Under the pieces are notes generated by a model. It saw only the letters and a list, made by a program, of their open reading frames with translations. It was not told the DNA's origin and made no database searches. The translations under genes were made by a program, and so were the position numbers. Below are positions 1 to 7,566 of a stretch of DNA of 64,000 nt, one piece after another. Every line of letters starts with the position of its first letter. Position 1 is the first letter of the stretch. Source of the stretch: Vibrio pelagius (GTDB taxonomy: Bacteria; Pseudomonadota; Gammaproteobacteria; Enterobacterales; Vibrionaceae); NCBI RefSeq assembly GCF_024347575.1, contig NZ_AP025504.1:868001-932000 (forward strand). The letters are read 5' to 3'.

Positions 1-352
1 GGTACTCTTACTCGGCTTTGAATACCCAAACCTAGACCCTTATATTGCTCAAGGCAAACTGAATGAGATTCGAGTAAAAGACTATACCGCTGCCTTCCGT
101 GTTCTTAATCGCACTCCGGGCGATACTGTATTTGTCGAGATGGAGTCACGCATCAAATACAACCTTAACAAGCAAAACCTCGATATCAATGACTATCAAC
201 TACAAAGGTTTGGCTCGGTGATCAGTGATTACCCAATTCACCTCGCCTTCGACCCTCTAATGAAGCCTGAACTGCAATCATTTATCAATCAGCGCTTGGT
301 AGAAATGAGAGACAATGGGCAACTTGATGATATCGTTAGTAAATACCTTTAA
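1..352 (+). CDS. ABC-type amino-acid substrate-binding protein, C-terminal part
   Basis: The reading frame is open from base 2 and ends at the TAA at 350-352, so the gene starts before the window. About 116 C-terminal residues are visible. The ending, with LKPELQ-type text (here MKPELQSFINQRLVEM, then DDIVSKYL), is typical of the last helices of family 3 periplasmic solute-binding proteins, where a late lobe closes the amino-acid site. An internal ATG at 140 is not a likely start because the same frame runs upstream with normal coding text. A stem-loop with a T-run follows at 383-409. The ligand cannot be judged from this fragment, and the protein may be one of the many Vibrio family 3 proteins not linked to a permease. 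Confidence 0.65.
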   Translation, partial: VLLLGFEYPNLDPYIAQGKLNEIRVKDYTAAFRVLNRTPGDTVFVEMESRIKYNLNKQNLDINDYQLQRFGSVISDYPIHLAFDPLMKPELQSFINQRLVEMRDNGQLDDIVSKYL

Positions 353-382
353 TTAGCTAAATACATCAACCAAAGCAAAGCC

Positions 383-409
383 AGCCTCAAGTCTATCTTG
401 GGGCTTTTT
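383..409 (+). terminator. Rho-independent terminator
   Basis: A 9-bp stem (AGCCTCAAG pairing with CTTGGGGCT, one G-U pair) with a 5-nt loop is followed by five T. It lies 30 bp after the substrate-binding protein stop and touches the stop codon of the convergent NADAR gene. Confidence 0.7.
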
Positions 410-956
410 AATGATGCACTTTAAAACTCTCTCTAGGGCGTGAAAACAGGAGTGGTACTGAAAGGAAGTCACGCTGTCCGTGGGTGTCTAAAGGCTTTAA
501 GCAGACAGGCTGATCGTTTAGCTGACTGCGAACACTCATCAAGATCTTACCGAGATGATTTTGGCCTGTACCGTCTCCCCCATCGCCCCAGAAGCTGTCT
601 TTGTGCGAGTGCTCCTTGATGACAGAGTCTCCGGTGTTTATAAGAAATAGAGCAAAACAGGGATTCTGTTTGAATTTCTCCGTCACAATAAAGCGCATTA
701 CATCGACGCGAATCTCATACCAATCTTCACGCACGTGCTCATCAAAATCGCGACTCAATGCAAAAGCTTCAGCGGGAGAGTTGGCCATGTAAATCTGCTG
801 TCTGAGCTTCTCGCAGTTAAACTTCATTGCTTGGTAATAATGCTCGCTGGTCGCCCATACATCATCGCCGACACGAATCGGACAGGCCGCGAAATTTGAA
901 AGGTAACCGTTTGGATCTTCAGGCTCGTAAAACAGAACCTCTTTGCAGTTCGCCAT
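408..956 (-). CDS. NADAR-family (YbiA-like) N-glycosidase
   Basis: The 182-residue product has the signatures of the NADAR/DUF1768 family: an N-terminal FYEPEDPNGYLSNFA block, WATSEHYYQAMKF near residue 35-47, and the WGDGGDGTGQNHLGKILM block near residue 122-140. E. coli YbiA of this family cleaves N-glycosidic bonds of early riboflavin-pathway intermediates, and other members act on ADP-ribosylated guanine. The length fits a single-domain member, with about 30 extra C-terminal residues after the core. It is transcribed alone, convergent to the upstream binding-protein gene. Whether it does metabolite repair or ADP-ribose removal cannot be told from the sequence. No toxin partner such as a DarT-like gene is next to it. 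Confidence 0.85.
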   Translation of the reverse strand: MANCKEVLFYEPEDPNGYLSNFAACPIRVGDDVWATSEHYYQAMKFNCEKLRQQIYMANSPAEAFALSRDFDEHVREDWYEIRVDVMRFIVTEKFKQNPCFALFLINTGDSVIKEHSHKDSFWGDGGDGTGQNHLGKILMSVRSQLNDQPVCLKPLDTHGQRDFLSVPLLFSRPRESFKVHH

Positions 957-1121
957 CGTCTATTCCTTACCAACAGTGCATCTCAGCGCTTATCTTTTTC
1001 TTTAAAACTAGTGCCGCGTACGAGTGGTGTCAAATAGAGGGTATAAGTGAAGTGTAAGTCTGTGAATGGAGTTTGATTAGCCGAAAGGACAACGCTCTGT
1101 AAATAGAGTGGGAATACAGAT

Positions 1122-1142
1122 AGAGCGACGCTTAGTCGCTCT
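1122..1142 (-). terminator. Stem-loop after the small acidic protein gene
   Basis: AGAGCGAC pairs perfectly with GTCGCTCT over a 5-nt loop, about 19 bp past the stop of the gene at 1161-1358 on the minus strand. There is no long T-run after it, so it may be a weak terminator or a 3' end stabiliser. Confidence 0.4.
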
Positions 1143-1160
1143 AAAAGGAACAATCAAAGA

Positions 1161-1358
1161 TTAATGAATCAAACCTAGTTCTCTCGCTTCTTCGAGGCTC
1201 AGACCGCTTTCTCTGATTTCTCTAAGAGCCTCTATACGACGGCGAGCTTCAGCCGATTTCATCTGTTTCTCTGGTTTTAGTGATGATACTTCTTCATCAT
1301 CATCCCACTTGTTGGCAATGTTCGTCATTTCATCATGGTTAATTGAATTAATGGACAT
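1161..1358 (-). CDS. Small acidic protein, PA3496-like
   Basis: The 65-residue product has an acidic middle (KWDDDEEVS), then a basic ARRRIEALREIRE helix and an amphipathic SLEEARELGL tail. The acidic run followed by ARRRIE resembles the small PA3496-type family, annotated as putative envelope integrity proteins; that function is a database label and not something visible here. A good ribosome site (GGAGGAAAA) stands just before the ATG. No membrane segment or signal peptide is present, so a cytoplasmic or peripheral role is more likely. It is a single-gene unit divergent from the Fur-box operon. Confidence 0.55.
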   Translation of the reverse strand: MSINSINHDEMTNIANKWDDDEEVSSLKPEKQMKSAEARRRIEALREIRESGLSLEEARELGLIH

Positions 1359-1722
1359 GTTTTCCTCCGAAAAGCACCATGTAATGGACAGCTAATCTGT
1401 AGCAAATGCCATTTACGTTGTTAAGATTTTCTGTACCGAAATGTGATGGTTACAACGCTTCAAAAAGCTAATTAATAAATACCTCATTTAAACTTTGCCA
1501 AGACAAATTTATGCCATTACATTTAAAAGATTACCCATGAAAAGTGTGGGTTGATCTAACTCTCATTTTTCGCCCTCTAGCCTCTAATTTTCCTCACCTG
1601 AAACTTCCTGAAACAGCGACAGATTAATTTCGAGTCACTTCAATGTTTCTGTGATCTAAACTGTTCCTAAACGCACAACATGATATTGATAATTATTATC
1701 AATATCATAACGAGCGATACCT
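1359..1722. other. Divergent intergenic region upstream of the Fur-regulated operon
   Basis: These 364 bases separate the small acidic protein gene from the ABC ATPase operon. They are AT-rich and hold promoters for both sides. The only clear element is the Fur palindrome at 1680-1708. I see no RNA gene or ORF of note. Confidence 0.6.
1680..1708. promoter_or_regulatory. Fur box (iron repressor operator)
   Basis: This 29-bp perfect palindrome has 14-bp arms (ATGATATTGATAAT and its complement) around one central T. It contains the GATAATnATTATC core that defines Fur boxes. It ends 14 bp before the ATG at 1723, so bound Fur would cover the promoter or start region and repress the operon when iron is plentiful. 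Confidence 0.85.
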
Positions 1723-2547
1723 ATGTCCAAGGAAATAAAATCTGCGCCACTACTAGAGGTAAAAAACCTCTGCGTGGACTACATCACCGATGACGGTGAC
1801 TTCAATGCGGTGAAATCCGTCAGTTTTCATATTAGCAAAGGGGAAATTTTTGGCCTCGCCGGTGAGTCTGGTTGCGGCAAAAGCACCATCGCCTTTGCCA
1901 TTAACCGTCTGCACAAGCCGCCCGCGTTTATTTCCGGTGGAGAAATCTTGTTTGATGGGCAAGATCTTCTAAAACTCTCAGACTCGCAGCTTAATACTCT
2001 ACGATGGAGCGAGATTGCCATGGTATTCCAAAGTGCCATGAACTCGCTCAATCCAGTCTTAACCATTCAAGAGCAGTTCGCCGATGTGCTTCGACACCAC
2101 AAAGGGATGAGCGACGAGCAAGCTAAAGACCGAGCCGAAAAGCTCTTAGACTTGGTGAACATTCCACGCAGTCGTCTTCCTGAATATCCGCATCAGTTCA
2201 GTGGCGGAATGCGACAACGCCTGGTTATCGCAATCGCGCTAGCACTCAACCCTAAGCTGATCATCATGGATGAACCAACCACGGCGCTGGATGTTGTAGT
2301 ACAGCGGGAAATCTTGCAGAAGATACACCAACTACGTGAAGAGTTTGGCTTCTCTATCCTCTTCATCACCCATGACTTGGCGCTAATGAGTCAGTTGTGT
2401 GATCGCATTGCCATTATGCGTTTTGGCCAGATTGTCGAGGTCAACGACGCGCATGAGATCCGCAATCACCCACAGCATGAATATACCCAAAAGCTGTGGA
2501 GTTCATTCCCAAATATTCACCAACAATCACACGCGATTGCGAACTAG
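1723..2547 (+). CDS. Peptide/metal-type ABC transporter ATPase (OppD/DppD-like)
   Basis: The 274-residue protein is an ABC ATPase of the dipeptide/oligopeptide class. It has Walker A GESGCGKST near residue 48, signature FSGGMRQRL near residue 160, Walker B LIIMDEPTTALD near residue 180 and the H-loop ITHDLALMSQ. The C-terminal tail is shorter than in full DppD proteins, which run past 320 residues and carry an oligopeptide C-terminal extension. The start lies 14 bp after the Fur palindrome. It forms an operon with a second ATPase, 6 bp downstream. No permease or binding protein is adjacent. Iron control suggests import of a siderophore, haem or peptide-like iron ligand, which is an inference. 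Confidence 0.85.
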   Translation: MSKEIKSAPLLEVKNLCVDYITDDGDFNAVKSVSFHISKGEIFGLAGESGCGKSTIAFAINRLHKPPAFISGGEILFDGQDLLKLSDSQLNTLRWSEIAMVFQSAMNSLNPVLTIQEQFADVLRHHKGMSDEQAKDRAEKLLDLVNIPRSRLPEYPHQFSGGMRQRLVIAIALALNPKLIIMDEPTTALDVVVQREILQKIHQLREEFGFSILFITHDLALMSQLCDRIAIMRFGQIVEVNDAHEIRNHPQHEYTQKLWSSFPNIHQQSHAIAN

Positions 2548-2553
2548 GAGAGC

Positions 2554-3489
2554 ATGATGCAACAGCCAATTATCCAAGTTAAAAACGTCGTTAAAGAGTT
2601 CACTGTCGGTGGTGGATTGGGTAAAGAAGAGATTTTTCGAGCGCTACACGGAGTTAGCTTTGATCTCTATGCCGGTAAAACCCTAGCGCTGGTGGGCGAA
2701 TCGGGCTGTGGAAAAAGTACCTGTGCCAGATTGATGACCAAGGTCTACCCCGCGACTGAAGGTGAGATTTTGTTCAATGGTCAGGACATTTCTACGCTCA
2801 AAAGCCGCAAAGAGGTTCTCGACTACCGCAGCAAGGTACAGATGGTCTTCCAGGACCCATTCGGCTCACTCAATCCGACCCATACTATTGAACATCATCT
2901 GACTCGCCCACTTAAGATTCATAAACAGGTCGACTCTAAACAAGCCCTTGAGAGCCGCCTCAAGGAGTTATTAGAACTGGTTGAGCTTCCTATCGAAACC
3001 TTAGCTAAGTATCCGCATGAGCTCAGTGGAGGGCAGAGACAGCGTGTGAACTTAGCAAGAGCATTAGGTGTAGGCGCACAAGTCATCTTGGCTGACGAGC
3101 CAACCTCAATGCTCGATGTGTCGATTCGTTTGGGCGTACTCAACCTCATGCAGCGAATGAAGAAAGAGCTCGGTATCGGTTTTCTTTATATTACTCATGA
3201 TCTTGCTACCGCTCACTACATCGCTGAAGAGACCGCCGTCATGTACAAAGGGCAGATCGTCGAGTGGGGCTCAACTCAATCGATCCTCACCAACCCGCAA
3301 CACCCATACACCAAGCTGCTGATCTCAGCCGTACCGGATCCCGATCTTCCATTTGGCGAACTGGTAAAAAATGAACCAAACTATTCGGTAGATGCGGACC
3401 TCGTGCGCGAGCGAAGTAGCATTATTCAGCATAAAGTGAATCAAGTTGCTGAAAATCACTATGTAAAACATTGGGATAGTGTTGCATGA
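2554..3489 (+). CDS. Peptide/metal-type ABC transporter ATPase (OppF/DppF-like)
   Basis: The 311-residue product is the second ATPase of the pair. Walker A GESGCGKST is near residue 50, the Q-loop MVFQDPFGSLNP near 98, the signature LSGGQRQRVNLARAL near 160, Walker B VILADEPTSMLD near 180, and the oligopeptide-transporter C-terminal region (NPQHPYTKLLISAVP) near 255. A TAGGAG ribosome site precedes the ATG; a second ATG follows directly. Its stop overlaps the next start by 4 bp (ATGA), which implies translational coupling. It would form a heterodimer with the ATPase at 1723-2547, driving permeases encoded elsewhere. Confidence 0.85.
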   Translation: MMQQPIIQVKNVVKEFTVGGGLGKEEIFRALHGVSFDLYAGKTLALVGESGCGKSTCARLMTKVYPATEGEILFNGQDISTLKSRKEVLDYRSKVQMVFQDPFGSLNPTHTIEHHLTRPLKIHKQVDSKQALESRLKELLELVELPIETLAKYPHELSGGQRQRVNLARALGVGAQVILADEPTSMLDVSIRLGVLNLMQRMKKELGIGFLYITHDLATAHYIAEETAVMYKGQIVEWGSTQSILTNPQHPYTKLLISAVPDPDLPFGELVKNEPNYSVDADLVRERSSIIQHKVNQVAENHYVKHWDSVA

Positions 3490-3962
3490 ATGAACTAGAC
3501 GCATGGTTAGAGAGCGTTGAAAATTGGTATCGTTCTCGAAAGCATGATCAAGTACGTAAACTTGAGAGTCTGATCTTAACGCCTCCAGACGCGATCTGGG
3601 GGCCGTTAATCGATGATAAGCAGAGCAAGGCCATTGCATGTTGGCTTGATGGTTGTTTGCGGGTCTATACCCACTACAAGCAATCCACTACCGACCAGTC
3701 AGAGAAGGCCTTTCAGTTTGTGATGTTTGCCTACAGCAAACTTCAGGCAGTGTCGATCAACGCAGCAGCTGAAACGGAGCTTCGTGATTGGTGCACTAAA
3801 CGTATGCAGCATTTGTGCGTGCTCGCGCTTGAATTTGCCAACCAACAACAAGATCCACGATGGCAAAGCGAGTCGGAAAAATTGATCGAATCTCATATCA
3901 AGTTCATGACTCACCACCCTCATAACCGTGATCACGCCGGTTACTCCCCCTACCCTCACTGA
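3486..3962 (+). CDS. Hypothetical protein coupled to the ABC ATPases
   Basis: I do not recognise this 158-residue protein. It starts inside the stop codon of the upstream ATPase gene (ATGA overlap at 3486-3489), so it belongs to the same Fur-controlled operon. The sequence is mostly helical with many Trp, Gln and His residues (WLDGCLRVYTHYKQS, KFMTHHPHNRDHAGYS) and has no signal peptide or membrane segment. Three cysteines near residues 57, 99 and 107 and a His-rich tail might bind metal, but no standard motif is visible. Its role is probably tied to the transporter, judged only from the coupling. Confidence 0.6.
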   Translation: MNELDAWLESVENWYRSRKHDQVRKLESLILTPPDAIWGPLIDDKQSKAIACWLDGCLRVYTHYKQSTTDQSEKAFQFVMFAYSKLQAVSINAAAETELRDWCTKRMQHLCVLALEFANQQQDPRWQSESEKLIESHIKFMTHHPHNRDHAGYSPYPH

Positions 3963-3966
3963 TCAC

Positions 3967-4024
3967 GGAAAGATGATCAAGGTAATTAACAGGCGTTTCG
4001 ATCTCACTCTTGATCATGCTTTCG
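3967..4024. repeat. RctB-type 12-mer sites downstream of rctB
   Basis: Two copies of the origin iteron motif lie here in opposite orientation: GGAAAGATGATCA at 3967-3979 and the complement of CGAAAGCATGATCA at 4011-4024. The second matches the iteron consensus of the origin exactly. Further GATC tetramers follow (near 4038 and 4050). They sit about 0.3 kb past the end of rctB. Confidence 0.5.
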
Positions 4025-4079
4025 ATAATCAAACAAGATCAATTTCGTTGATCGGGAATTTACCTACTGATTTTTAAGC

Positions 4080-4108
4080 AAAAAAAAGCGAGCTCCAATG
4101 GAACTCGC
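4080..4108 (-). terminator. Rho-independent terminator downstream of rctB
   Basis: On the minus strand, GCGAGTTCC and GGAGCTCGC form a stem with one mismatch and a 3-nt loop, followed by eight T. It lies 237 bp after the rctB stop, which would give rctB a long 3' untranslated region. Confidence 0.6.
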
Positions 4109-4344
4109 GAAAAATCTATTCAGTATGATGTAACAAAATATGAGCCAATCTATTAATCATAAGAAAGGACAAAAGGTTGTCTATTCGGGATAAATAGTAA
4201 CCAGTAGCTGCGTGGCCAATGTCAGTGAATTGTCAGCGTTAGGTGGATTTACCATCAACGCCCAATTAATTTCATTGAACGATTCATAACATCATTGTTT
4301 ACTCAGCCTTGACCAAACACTCTCAATCCTAGCCAAGCACGAAT

Positions 4345-6318
4345 CTAGTGACCGATAGCCATTTCATCAAGTGCCAAAAAGACGTTTTCGTCTAAATGCC
4401 CTTCATGGATCTGTTTACACACTTTGCGTCTTACAGCCAAACCTGAGATCAAACGTTCGATCGATAAATGTTTGTTGGTATCTCGATCGTTGTACAACTC
4501 AATCGTGCGACTTAACGTTTCGTACGGAACTACCTCTTCCGCGACTCTTAACCAATCAAGCTTCTCTACAAGCTCTGAGCACTCTTCTTTAATCGAGGCG
4601 TGTGAATGTCCTGTCATAGCTGAAAGTGCCGTTATACTGCGTTCTAGAGCCTCTGGAGAGGTATACTTGGAGAGAGTAATGGTAATTTCATCAGCATTGA
4701 TCTCTACAGAGTGTTTGCGCAGCTTCACTCGACGACCCAATTTGCCTCGTGGAGACGGCGCTTTCCGCTGGATAGGCTCAAACTCACCATCAATTATCTC
4801 CGACAGCTCTTCCAGTTTCTGTTTGGAAACCATTTCGTTACGCAGTGGGTTTGGCAGTGTCGGCGCCATATTACGTTTACCCGCATTGGTGGTACGAGCA
4901 CGCGAATAACGCAATACTTCCTCAACATTACATTTAATATCAACCTGGTAGTCGACGGTTTTGTCTTTTTCGATCATTGAAGTGATCGTTAGATGGTAAC
5001 CCCATAAATTGACTAAGAAAGTATCGTTTTGATCGCTTACTTCACCCAACTTTCTTAATTCTCGGATCAAGTCCATTGAAAAACGACGCCAATCGATGTT
5101 TCTCGCCAGTTTTTGGTTAAGTTCACTAAGCAACATGCAATCTGAATGACGGCGTGCCATACGGCTTCTGAAGTAAGAGTAGAGCTGGAATACCAAGGTA
5201 TGCTGTTTCAGGATCTCTGGTGGAAACAGGAAGAAATAGTCTCGAGTAAGCAGCTCTTCGTAAAATGAGGGCTCCCAAACAAGAATGTACAGATTCGGTT
5301 TAATACGGATTTCACCGTCAGCGCCTTCTGTTGGTGCTTCTTCTGATGCCGTGATGGTGCGCGCTAGAAAGCGGAATCGGTCACTTTTGAAGCCCTCAGG
5401 CATATTCTCACTCAACCAACGGCCTGTTAGCTCATGTAATTGAAAATCAGTGAATTCAATACGATCAATGCTATCGCGAATCGAATCTCGAGCAGGGCCG
5501 CTATCCTTCTTACCACGCAAAGAAAGAATATCAGTAATGTATAACGGGGTTTTGTTTGGTGTTAATTTCGCATCAAGATGGTAGTCATCTTGATGGTGAT
5601 CATGGTACTGCACGGTCAATGTAAACAAGGCAAAAAGCGTCATGAGATCATCAACAGTCATGATGTTCTTTGATGATCTTGTTTCGATCACAGCGCGTGT
5701 TCCAGAGATCGAAACCATCGACTTTTGGTAGCTTTTACGAGTACGTGGTGGCGCTAACGCTTGATCGATAATACCGGCCCAATTCGTTGGAGAGACAATA
5801 AACTGATCCGCTTCATCCTTCATGGTTGGTGGCGTATTTAAGCCATGTTCATTCAGTAATCGTTTATTCACTTTTGTTTGAGCCAACGCTTTAGAACGTT
5901 TCTGTTTTTCGTTCTGTTTAACGCTTTCAGTCACTAAGCTTGTAGCGCCCAGTACAGAAATTAATTGGTTTGGATTAACAAAGCGATGAAGCATGGTCTT
6001 TCCGGCCAAGCCTTCTTCAAAACGCACAGGGATCTGCTTGAATAGACCAATGTTGACGGCTGCTCTTAGTCGTTGCTGAAGAGCAGCACGAGTAACTTGA
6101 CCATCTGTCGCATCAATGATTTCCGTTGTGGATACATACCCATCTTTACTGCTAAAGCCACGTAGGGATATAAGATTAAGGAGTTCAACAATACTCTTGG
6201 TCACCCCTTTAAAATGTTGGTATTGATCTATCCATTCTACTGCGCTTTCTGATACCTCAAATAAATGACCATCTTTGTGGCTTCTCGCCTTAATCAGTAA
6301 TTTTTCATCTGGTTTCAT
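4345..6318 (-). CDS. rctB: RctB, initiator of chromosome II replication
   Basis: The 657-residue product is the Vibrionaceae-specific initiator RctB; V. cholerae RctB is of similar length, and long stretches are recognisable, such as HFKGVTKSIVELLNLISLRG near residue 36 and TNAGKRNMAPTLPNPLRNE near residue 480. RctB binds 12-mer iterons to open the origin and 39-mer sites to limit initiation, and it represses its own gene. The family carries several winged-helix domains related to plasmid Rep proteins. It is encoded next to the origin and divergently from parA2, the standard chromosome II arrangement. The chosen ATG at 6318 is preceded by a GGATC-containing leader; the N-terminus (MKPDEKLLIKARSHKDGHLF) lines up with known RctB starts. 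Confidence 0.97.
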   Translation of the reverse strand: MKPDEKLLIKARSHKDGHLFEVSESAVEWIDQYQHFKGVTKSIVELLNLISLRGFSSKDGYVSTTEIIDATDGQVTRAALQQRLRAAVNIGLFKQIPVRFEEGLAGKTMLHRFVNPNQLISVLGATSLVTESVKQNEKQKRSKALAQTKVNKRLLNEHGLNTPPTMKDEADQFIVSPTNWAGIIDQALAPPRTRKSYQKSMVSISGTRAVIETRSSKNIMTVDDLMTLFALFTLTVQYHDHHQDDYHLDAKLTPNKTPLYITDILSLRGKKDSGPARDSIRDSIDRIEFTDFQLHELTGRWLSENMPEGFKSDRFRFLARTITASEEAPTEGADGEIRIKPNLYILVWEPSFYEELLTRDYFFLFPPEILKQHTLVFQLYSYFRSRMARRHSDCMLLSELNQKLARNIDWRRFSMDLIRELRKLGEVSDQNDTFLVNLWGYHLTITSMIEKDKTVDYQVDIKCNVEEVLRYSRARTTNAGKRNMAPTLPNPLRNEMVSKQKLEELSEIIDGEFEPIQRKAPSPRGKLGRRVKLRKHSVEINADEITITLSKYTSPEALERSITALSAMTGHSHASIKEECSELVEKLDWLRVAEEVVPYETLSRTIELYNDRDTNKHLSIERLISGLAVRRKVCKQIHEGHLDENVFLALDEMAIGH

Positions 6319-6522
6319 TTTTGATCCGTATCACACTGGCCGTAATTTCACTATAGTTCCTGAAGAATAAAGAAAAAATGATCATAAATAAAGAGAATTT
6401 ATTATCTTTTAAATAACTGATCTTTTTGATTAATCTGATCTTAATTGATTAAGTGATCTAATGATCTAGCTACAAGTTAATCTGTAAGTTATTGAATTTT
6501 AGGAGTAAAAATAATTTTCGCT

Positions 6523-6650
6523 TGAAAGCATGATCATATAGAGCCTGAAAACATGATCAAAGAAACATTGAAAGCATGATCAGTGAATGCCAGAACAATG
6601 ATCACTAAAGAGATGTAACGATGATCATACTAGTTCTGAAAGCATGATCA
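6523..6650 (+). repeat. Six tandem RctB 12-mer iterons of oriCII
   Basis: Direct repeats with consensus TGAAAGCATGATCA start at 6523, 6546, 6569, 6591, 6614 and 6637. The spacing of 22 or 23 bp is about two helical turns, which places RctB on one DNA face. The copies at 6591 and 6614 are the most diverged upstream of the conserved ATGATCA core. All contain a Dam GATC site. Confidence 0.92.
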
Positions 6651-6665
6651 TTAGCACTCTACAGT

Positions 6666-6674
6666 TTATCCACA
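6666..6674. promoter_or_regulatory. DnaA box of oriCII
   Basis: TTATCCACA is a perfect consensus DnaA box, 16 bp after the last iteron. A DnaA site at this position is needed for V. cholerae oriCII function. Confidence 0.9.
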
Positions 6675-6958
6675 AGTGAAGGGCAAACTTTAAACGCAGT
6701 ATATCGAATGTGGTTGATAATTTGAGTATCTTCACTGGAACGATGATCATGAAAAGGTCTATTTCAAGGCGATTCAGACATAATTGTTGAATGTTTAAAC
6801 GTATTCCACACTCGAAGTATAAAGAAATGGCCTCATTCTGGTTTGATATTCTTACAGGAAGCATGATCAGGATAGTCAAAGGGATTTTAATTTCAATTGT
6901 GTGTCGATTGATTTATCGAGTAGAAACATGACATTTGAGCTCAAAGCCCAGTCTATCT

Positions 6959-7001
6959 ACATTCCTCCGTAATTTAGCGTTAAAAATTCATGCTTCCGGA
7001 G
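6959..7001 (+). repeat. 39-mer-like element, copy A (candidate RctB inhibitory site)
   Basis: The element begins ACATTCCTCCGTAATTTAGC and ends GCTTCCGGAG. It shares its ends and overall pattern with copies at 7284-7325 and 26918-26960. Position in the parA2-proximal half of the origin matches where V. cholerae has its 39-mers, which RctB binds to inhibit initiation. Assigning it as a 39-mer is an inference from length, position and repetition. Confidence 0.6.
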
Positions 7002-7283
7002 CTATATACACTTGATCATTTTTCCGTAAATGGATCTTGTGCAAATTCAACTCGTGGTGATCCAATGTTTGGTTAATCCCCCTTGATCATGCTTCATAAT
7101 GTGGAATTTTACGAAAGCATGAAAAAGAATGCACCTTGATCATCGTTCCGATTCTTAAACGTTTCTAAAGTGTAGATACCGCCATCCTGGTCTTAGTTTG
7201 TTTTTGATTCGTAATTGTCTATGGTCGATCGAGTCAAATGTACTTGTATTTTTTACTACTTATAAACCGCTTTAGTAGAAATC

Positions 7284-7325
7284 ACATTCACCGTAGTTTG
7301 TGCTTGAATTTCAATCGTTCCGAGG
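7284..7325 (+). repeat. 39-mer-like element, copy B (candidate RctB inhibitory site)
   Basis: The element begins ACATTCACCGTAGTTTGTGC and ends CGTTCCGAGG, matching copy A at 6959 and the distal copy at 26918. It lies 18 bp before the parS2 site at 7344, close enough for ParB2 to influence RctB binding here, as reported in V. cholerae. Confidence 0.6.
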
Positions 7326-7343
7326 AAAAACGACCTATTTATC

Positions 7344-7358
7344 ATTTACATTGTAAAT
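7344..7358. promoter_or_regulatory. parS2: parS2 centromere site 1 (in oriCII)
   Basis: ATTTACATTGTAAAT is a perfect 15-bp match to the chromosome II ParB2 site NTTTACANTGTAAAN. It lies 209 bp upstream of the parA2 start. A partial copy (GACAATGTAACA) follows 4 bp later. Confidence 0.9.
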
Positions 7359-7566
7359 CAGTGACAATGTAACAATTTAAATGTATACCTAATCCTTAGC
7401 ATCTGATTCTGGATTTTTTCTATCTAATCTGATTTCCTAACATAGAAAACAGCATATTCCATCAATCTTATGTGATTTTACTCATAAATGAATGTTCATG
7501 TTTTTGTTGGATTTATTGTTATTTGCTGTACAATCTTAACTAAGTTAACCATAACGGAAATTGGCA

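Larger units (their letters stand above)
3963..4344. other. Intergenic region between the hypothetical gene and rctB
   Basis: The region holds two RctB-type 12-mers at its left end and a minus-strand terminator at 4080-4108. The remaining 240 bases next to the rctB stop show no ORF or clear signal. Confidence 0.5.
6319..7566. other. oriCII: Replication origin of chromosome II (oriCII) with negative-control region
   Basis: This 1.25-kb non-coding region between rctB and parA2 has the layout of known chromosome II origins. Next to rctB is an AT-rich stretch (about 6355-6522), the likely unwinding element. Then come six iterons with a 22-23 bp period (6523-6650), a perfect DnaA box (6666-6674), and a segment towards parA2 with scattered extra 12-mers (6743, 6863, 7013, 7084, 7137), two copies of a 42-43 bp element and one parS2 site. 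Every 12-mer contains GATC, so Dam methylation probably controls RctB binding, as in V. cholerae. The part beyond 6690 corresponds in position to the inhibitory inc/rctA segment. Confidence 0.93.

Noticed and set aside
6625..6879. 84-residue ORF across the oriCII iterons (minus strand)
   Set aside because: It runs through the iterons and DnaA box, has no ribosome site and resembles the spurious ORFs once annotated in V. cholerae rctA; the region is non-coding control DNA.
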